The position numbers and the translations under genes were made by a program. The notes under the pieces are model-generated. The model was not told the DNA's origin and did not search any database. It worked only from the letters and a program-made list of their open reading frames with translations. From Plasmopara viticola (lineage: Eukaryota; Oomycota; Peronosporomycetes; Peronosporales; Peronosporaceae), in NCBI GenBank assembly GCA_001695595.3, contig MBPM02000008.1, positions 1,488,001-1,552,000 on the forward strand: a stretch of 64,000 bases of DNA. The letters run 5' to 3'. This document shows positions 60,388 to 64,000 of this stretch, piece after piece (within the stretch, counting starts at the first letter, position 1; each line of letters begins with the position of its first letter).

Positions 60388-61494
60388 TCAATAGCATCTC
60401 TTCGGTGTGTTACTGTAGTGCGAGTCTCGCTCACAATTGCGATCGAAACGTTTCTTCTTTCGTTTGTGCGAGCTAGCTGGAGATGGCGTGCGCCTCTTTC
60501 GTTCTTTGCTGTACATAATGAATTTATCCTCTTGGTTTAACTTTAAGGCCAAGGCAGCCAGCTCTGGATTGTGTATTTCAAGCATTTTTAGCCACTTCAC
60601 TGCCATGCGCTTACGGCCACTGCGAGTCTTGCGCCACACAGCAGGAAAATTTTGTGAGCTACAAAAATTTTGTGTGACTGCTACCGTGTCGTCGACGTTT
60701 AGCACGGCGTGCCACCAGCCACCAGGTATAAATGCCGTCTCTCCAGGATATTGCATGAATTCAATGCACTGCAGTGCCTCTGGCGGGTTCGTCTGCTTTA
60801 TACGCGGCAGCAAGTCCATAAAATAATTTACGGCTTCATCGTCCTCGTCACCGCGCACATGCTTTTTGCCATTTACGAGATGCTTTGGCACATGCGGTGG
60901 AAAAAGCACCCAGCGCTTGCGACCAACGATTAATGTGTTCCACGCACTTGTACCAAGTGGGTCTATATGTAAAGTAGTTCCTGAGCGTTTCGGTCCGATT
61001 AAAAACCAGCGGTATGGTGGTCTTCTATCCTCACCCACTAAAGAGAATAGATTTTCAGGAAAGTATTTGGGCACCTGGTAGTCATCAAGCAACGGCTTGG
61101 TATCCACATGGTCGTCAAACGTGCTGTCGAAAATATACAGTGGGCTGTCATCCGTCTGGTTGGTCAAATACGTACTAAAGTGCTTGAACTTGACCCGAAT
61201 CGACTTGCCGTAGTCGTCCTCGCCACATTTAAGCTCTACGTGCTTGTATTTTTTCCGCAACTTCTTCAGTGTCCAGTGTTTCAGTGCACCCCATCCTTCA
61301 GCTTCTGGGACGCCATCGATCACAACAGGGACGGCCAGACGCTCGTATTCGTCGATAAATCTTTTGAGACTTAATTCGCTGCAATGCTCACGCTTAACTG
61401 GATTCGACTCGTCCAGTGGCAAGTCGCAGACATCTGAACCAGCAAACCCCTCACGATTCCAAGCGTCTGGATCGATATCTACCAACGAATTCAT
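60388..61494 (-). CDS. JMJD6: JmjC-domain 2-oxoglutarate oxygenase, JMJD6-like
   Basis: Single exon from the ATG at 61494, 368 aa. The fold and order match JMJD6: CGEDDYGKSIRVKFKHF (90-106), DDSPLYIFDSTF (115-126), RRPPYRWFLIGPKRSGTTLH (157-176), then HIDPLGTSAWN with iron ligands H176 and D178. The 2-oxoglutarate lysine lies in GRKRW (K193), and the distal iron ligand H262 in PGGWWHAVLN. TQNFCSSQNFP follows. The C-terminus is basic (KRKKKR), a likely nuclear signal. JMJD6 hydroxylates lysines in splicing factors. A Ser/Pro-rich frame directly upstream (61799-61524) may belong to the same gene; see findings. Confidence 0.93.
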   Translation of the reverse strand: MNSLVDIDPDAWNREGFAGSDVCDLPLDESNPVKREHCSELSLKRFIDEYERLAVPVVIDGVPEAEGWGALKHWTLKKLRKKYKHVELKCGEDDYGKSIRVKFKHFSTYLTNQTDDSPLYIFDSTFDDHVDTKPLLDDYQVPKYFPENLFSLVGEDRRPPYRWFLIGPKRSGTTLHIDPLGTSAWNTLIVGRKRWVLFPPHVPKHLVNGKKHVRGDEDDEAVNYFMDLLPRIKQTNPPEALQCIEFMQYPGETAFIPGGWWHAVLNVDDTVAVTQNFCSSQNFPAVWRKTRSGRKRMAVKWLKMLEIHNPELAALALKLNQEDKFIMYSKERKRRTPSPASSHKRKKKRFDRNCERDSHYSNTPKRCY

Positions 61495-61523
61495 GTTAAA
61501 AAGTCGTCGTCTCTAGAAAAGTC

Positions 61524-61799
61524 TCAGACCACGTTGCAAATCGCATTACCTGTTCGGTGTTTTTTCTTTGCGTTGTAAATAACGCGCTCGACCTTCGGAG
61601 GGTATACAGGAGGTGGCACTGGCGGAAAGCGTGGCCTAGTTGACCTTGAGCATGCGTCTGATGTTTCACCGTTTGAAGACGAAGATGTCGATGACGACGA
61701 CGTCGATGACGTACTAGACGGCGACCGACCGAGTTTTTTCTGGCTGTGCATACTGCTACAATGCGAGAAAATGATGGAAATGCGCAAATCGAATTGCAC
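61524..61799 (-). other. Ser/Pro-rich open frame upstream of JMJD6 (uORF or 5' exon)
   Basis: A 91-codon frame beginning MHSQKKLGRSPSSTSSTSSS and continuing into a proline-rich part with PKVERVIYNAKKKHRT. A good GT donor (ACAG|GTAATG) follows and an AG acceptor (TTTTCTAG) lies before the JMJD6 ATG. As written, the splice joins out of frame: the upstream frame would end at a TAA a few codons later. It may be an upstream ORF, or the true N-terminus if one T in the TTTTT at about 61500 is an error. Confidence 0.4.
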
Positions 61800-61887
61800 C
61801 TCGTCACACTGTCATCTCTATACAAGAACTCCATCAAATAAACTCATCTTTAAAATAGCATGGTTACCATCACTATAGTAAAGATCT

Positions 61888-62564
61888 ATGGACTACTCAG
61901 TGTCGACGCAAACATACGTCAAGCTAGCGCTCCACGCCGCAAAGTATCCCGCGAACGCCGTGTGTGGCCTTCTGATAGGTACGGAGGAGGGGACTGGCTT
62001 CTCTGTAACAGATGCCGTGCCGCTTTTTCACCATGAAGCACCATTGGCTCCTCTGCTTGAAGTGGCGTGCGCCATGGTAGACGCACACTGCCAGCGCAGC
62101 CAAAAGATGCAGATTGTGGGCTTTTATTATGCCGGGAGTGGGTATCTTCCATCTGAGTCTGGCAATGGGCTCAGTCACTTTGCTACCAAATTTGCAGACA
62201 AAGTGGAGCAAAATTGTCCCCGCGCTTGCGTCTTGGTGGTACGTGACCACCCTTGATAGATTCTAGGGAAGGCTCGTTTGACACTTATGGATTTTGGTGA
62301 TTGATCTAATGGGTGTAGCTTGACGCTCAGCAGCTTAATAGTGAGGTCAAACCTGGTCTACAGCTCTTGCTCAAGGACGTAAAACGAGGTTGGACGAAGA
62401 TGGAGAATCGACTCAATGTAGCCAATGGTGCAACTAAGGTGCTGACGCAAGGACTCAAGCGTAATGTGCATAAGGACGTCGTGGACTTCGAAGAGCACTT
62501 GGAAGTTCCCTGCAAGGATTGGCGAAACTTGCACGTAGTAGAGCTTCTTCAGCTTAATGTATAG
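61888..62564 (+). CDS. EMC8: ER membrane protein complex subunit 8/9
   Basis: Two exons: 61888-62238 and 62319-62564, with an 80-nt intron (GTACGT...GTGTAG), giving 198 aa, the family length. The MPN-like fold of EMC8/9 is visible: TYVKLALHAAKYPANAVCGL (10-29), VTDAVPLFHHEAPLAPLLEV (about 39-58) and IVGFYYAGSGY. The C-terminal DFEEHLEVPCKDWRN corresponds to the conserved DFDNHLDD..DW segment. It lacks the JAMM metal motif, as the family does. EMC8/9 caps the cytosolic side of the EMC, which inserts tail-anchored and multipass proteins into the ER membrane. It is divergent from JMJD6 (~390 bp apart) and convergent with the next gene (88 bp apart). Confidence 0.9.
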
Positions 62565-62652
62565 AGTACAATGTGGACGCAATGGACTCAGCTTTTCCTC
62601 ACTACTTGGTTACTTCGCCGACTTCTAGCTGGCTGTCTATACGTGCTTCACT

Positions 62653-64000
62653 TCAGAGAAACTTGTCTGAAAGATGACGAAAAGCCTGCGCGTACACTTC
62701 GTGCTGCAAGCGAATGAGCTCGGGGTTATAGTTTTCGTTTCTGGACTGCACAGGCGCCGAAGCGAGTGACCGAAGATAGCTGACTAGCGATAGACGAGCA
62801 TTTTCCACGTCCCACAACAGAGGGTGAGCGTGGCGCAAAGCACAGGCAATTCGGCCAGCAGCTGCAAACTCACCAAGCGTCACTAACGCGCACAGGACGT
62901 AGCCACCGCTGGATGTCCAGAGTGCTGGATTGATAGAAGCATCTTGTAGCACAAAGGCGACAATGGACGAGTACAGGTCGTGCTGCAACAGCAACGCGAC
63001 ATCAAAACGCAGTAGTACCAGCTCCATGATTGTAGACCAGCTGCACGATTCTAGTGGCACTTGTCGGATGTAGGCCAATGCACGATCGGCATACTTTTCT
63101 CTGAGTCCGTCAAATGGACACATCAACAGCAGTTGAATCGCCAAATTGGGATCGTTGCTTTCCCATTGTCTTGAAATCACCGCCTCCGTGACTTTTTCTT
63201 CGCTACTGAGCTCTGCGTACGCGTGCGCTGTGTACCAGCTCAACAGACGAGTCCCCCACAGGCCTCGTGCGAATAGAGCGGACCAGCACGTTGAGTTGAT
63301 ATTGTCAAACGCTTTTCTTTCAGTCACAGATCCCAATCGAAATTGCTTATGAACGCGCGTTTGAATGCCAAACTCTTGCTCGCGCTGCCACACCGACATA
63401 CAGCGCTGTGCAGTACTTTCAGCGCCGCTACATATCTTCAGATCATCGTGGCGCACCAGCAAATGACTTAATGCCATCGTTGCCATTTCTGCAAATTGAG
63501 CGCCATCAGACCTCACTTCAATGAACGCCAGCAGCTCTTCAAACACGTCAGTAAATTGTTCGAAAACATCACGTGTTGGAACCATAAATATGCGATGCTC
63601 ATCCGTGTTTTCATCAAATCGGTATTTAGCCAGAAGCGCAGCCCATATTGCCTTCACGCAAAGTCCAAAGGGATAGCCAGCACCATCAATTTTGGCCGAA
63701 GTTCCCAATACGTAACTTAACGTTGCAGCTTCTGCCCACTTGTGCTTCTCTTCATACTGCTCGATTGATGTATTCCACTGGCATATAAGTGCTTGTCGTG
63801 CCGCTTTCACCACACTCGCACTATCAATGTCGTTCTCGCCATTTGAAGCCTGCAGCTCTTGAAGTCGGCGAAATCCAATCTCCTTCAGTAAATTTGATGT
63901 CGACTGGGATAATTTTTTCAGAACGCGTTCATATGTAACGCGTGCACTAGGCTGTAGGTCACACGTACCCTCGAGGAAAGTCATAAGCTCAGCTTTTTGA
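62653..64000 (-). CDS. C-terminal part of a large helical-repeat protein, possibly nucleoporin Nup160
   Basis: An open frame of at least 443 codons that stays open to the window edge, so the 5' part is missing. The sequence is all-helical with repeat-like segments such as YEEKHKWAEAATLSYVLGTS, LAIQLLLMCPFDGLREKYAD, VLLRFDVALLLQHDLYSSIV and VLCALVTLGEFAAAGRIACA. This pattern, a W..AA..Y repeat followed by a domain of paired helices at the end of a long chain, resembles the C-terminal domain of Nup160/Nup120 in the nuclear pore Y complex. The match is one of style rather than of diagnostic motifs. Sec39/NBAS-type or other helical tethers are alternatives. Confidence 0.55.
   Translation of the reverse strand, partial: QKAELMTFLEGTCDLQPSARVTYERVLKKLSQSTSNLLKEIGFRRLQELQASNGENDIDSASVVKAARQALICQWNTSIEQYEEKHKWAEAATLSYVLGTSAKIDGAGYPFGLCVKAIWAALLAKYRFDENTDEHRIFMVPTRDVFEQFTDVFEELLAFIEVRSDGAQFAEMATMALSHLLVRHDDLKICSGAESTAQRCMSVWQREQEFGIQTRVHKQFRLGSVTERKAFDNINSTCWSALFARGLWGTRLLSWYTAHAYAELSSEEKVTEAVISRQWESNDPNLAIQLLLMCPFDGLREKYADRALAYIRQVPLESCSWSTIMELVLLRFDVALLLQHDLYSSIVAFVLQDASINPALWTSSGGYVLCALVTLGEFAAAGRIACALRHAHPLLWDVENARLSLVSYLRSLASAPVQSRNENYNPELIRLQHEVYAQAFRHLSDKFL

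Noticed and set aside
1..64000. CRISPR arrays, bacterial operons or prophage
   Set aside because: Introns, spliceosomal, ribosomal and ER genes show this is eukaryotic nuclear DNA; no regularly spaced direct repeats with unique spacers were seen.

Overview
This is nuclear DNA from a eukaryote, most probably a plant-pathogenic oomycete of the Peronosporales (Phytophthora or downy-mildew type). The genes carry short GT-AG introns, mostly 44-92 nt. Two secreted-protein genes start just downstream of oomycete-type initiator motifs. One of those encodes a cystatin-like protease inhibitor of the EPIC type known from Phytophthora, and the other a repeat-bearing secreted effector candidate. Decayed Copia retrotransposons, a SINE-like family and a MITE-like element fill much of the space. 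Genus and species cannot be told from the window alone.

Layout. A riboflavin gene (3.6-4.7 kb, +) and a QSOX-type sulfhydryl oxidase (5.2-7.05 kb, -) lie near the left end. From 7.1 to 23.4 kb I see no intact gene, only decayed sequence, a 234-bp tandem duplication and a truncated SINE-like copy. A compact housekeeping block follows at 23.5-28.5 kb: a Bin3-type RNA methyltransferase, SmD3, ribosomal protein S16, NIP7 (broken by two frameshifts) and a mitochondrial FAD/folate-type carrier. The 28.5-44 kb stretch is sparse. It holds a G-rich repeat block, a 620-bp MITE-like element, the secreted repeat protein (34.7-35.8 kb) and a 4.5-kb Copia element with both LTRs. A second compact block at 44.1-46.9 kb encodes a topoisomerase VI B-type GHKL ATPase, a Tom22-like import receptor and DPM2. 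Then come a SINE-like copy with target-site duplications, the cystatin-like inhibitor (50.9 kb), a coiled-coil membrane protein (51.7-52.7 kb) and a second decayed Copia element (53.7-57.3 kb). The right end (60.4-64 kb) holds JMJD6, EMC8/9 and the C-terminal part of a large helical protein that may be Nup160.

The genes are not an operon or pathway. Housekeeping genes sit in tight convergent or divergent blocks separated by 100-400 bp. The two secreted-protein genes lie in repeat-rich, gene-poor DNA, the arrangement often described for oomycete effectors.

Points most worth a second look: an intron with AT-AC ends and a U12-like donor in SmD3; a DHBP synthase fused to a GTP cyclohydrolase II domain that has lost its zinc cysteines; a secreted protein with an ungapped 53-residue tandem duplication rich in R-A-L motifs; a structured SINE-like family with 12-15 bp target-site duplications and pentanucleotide tails; and a DPM2 gene whose first coding exon appears to be only the start codon.
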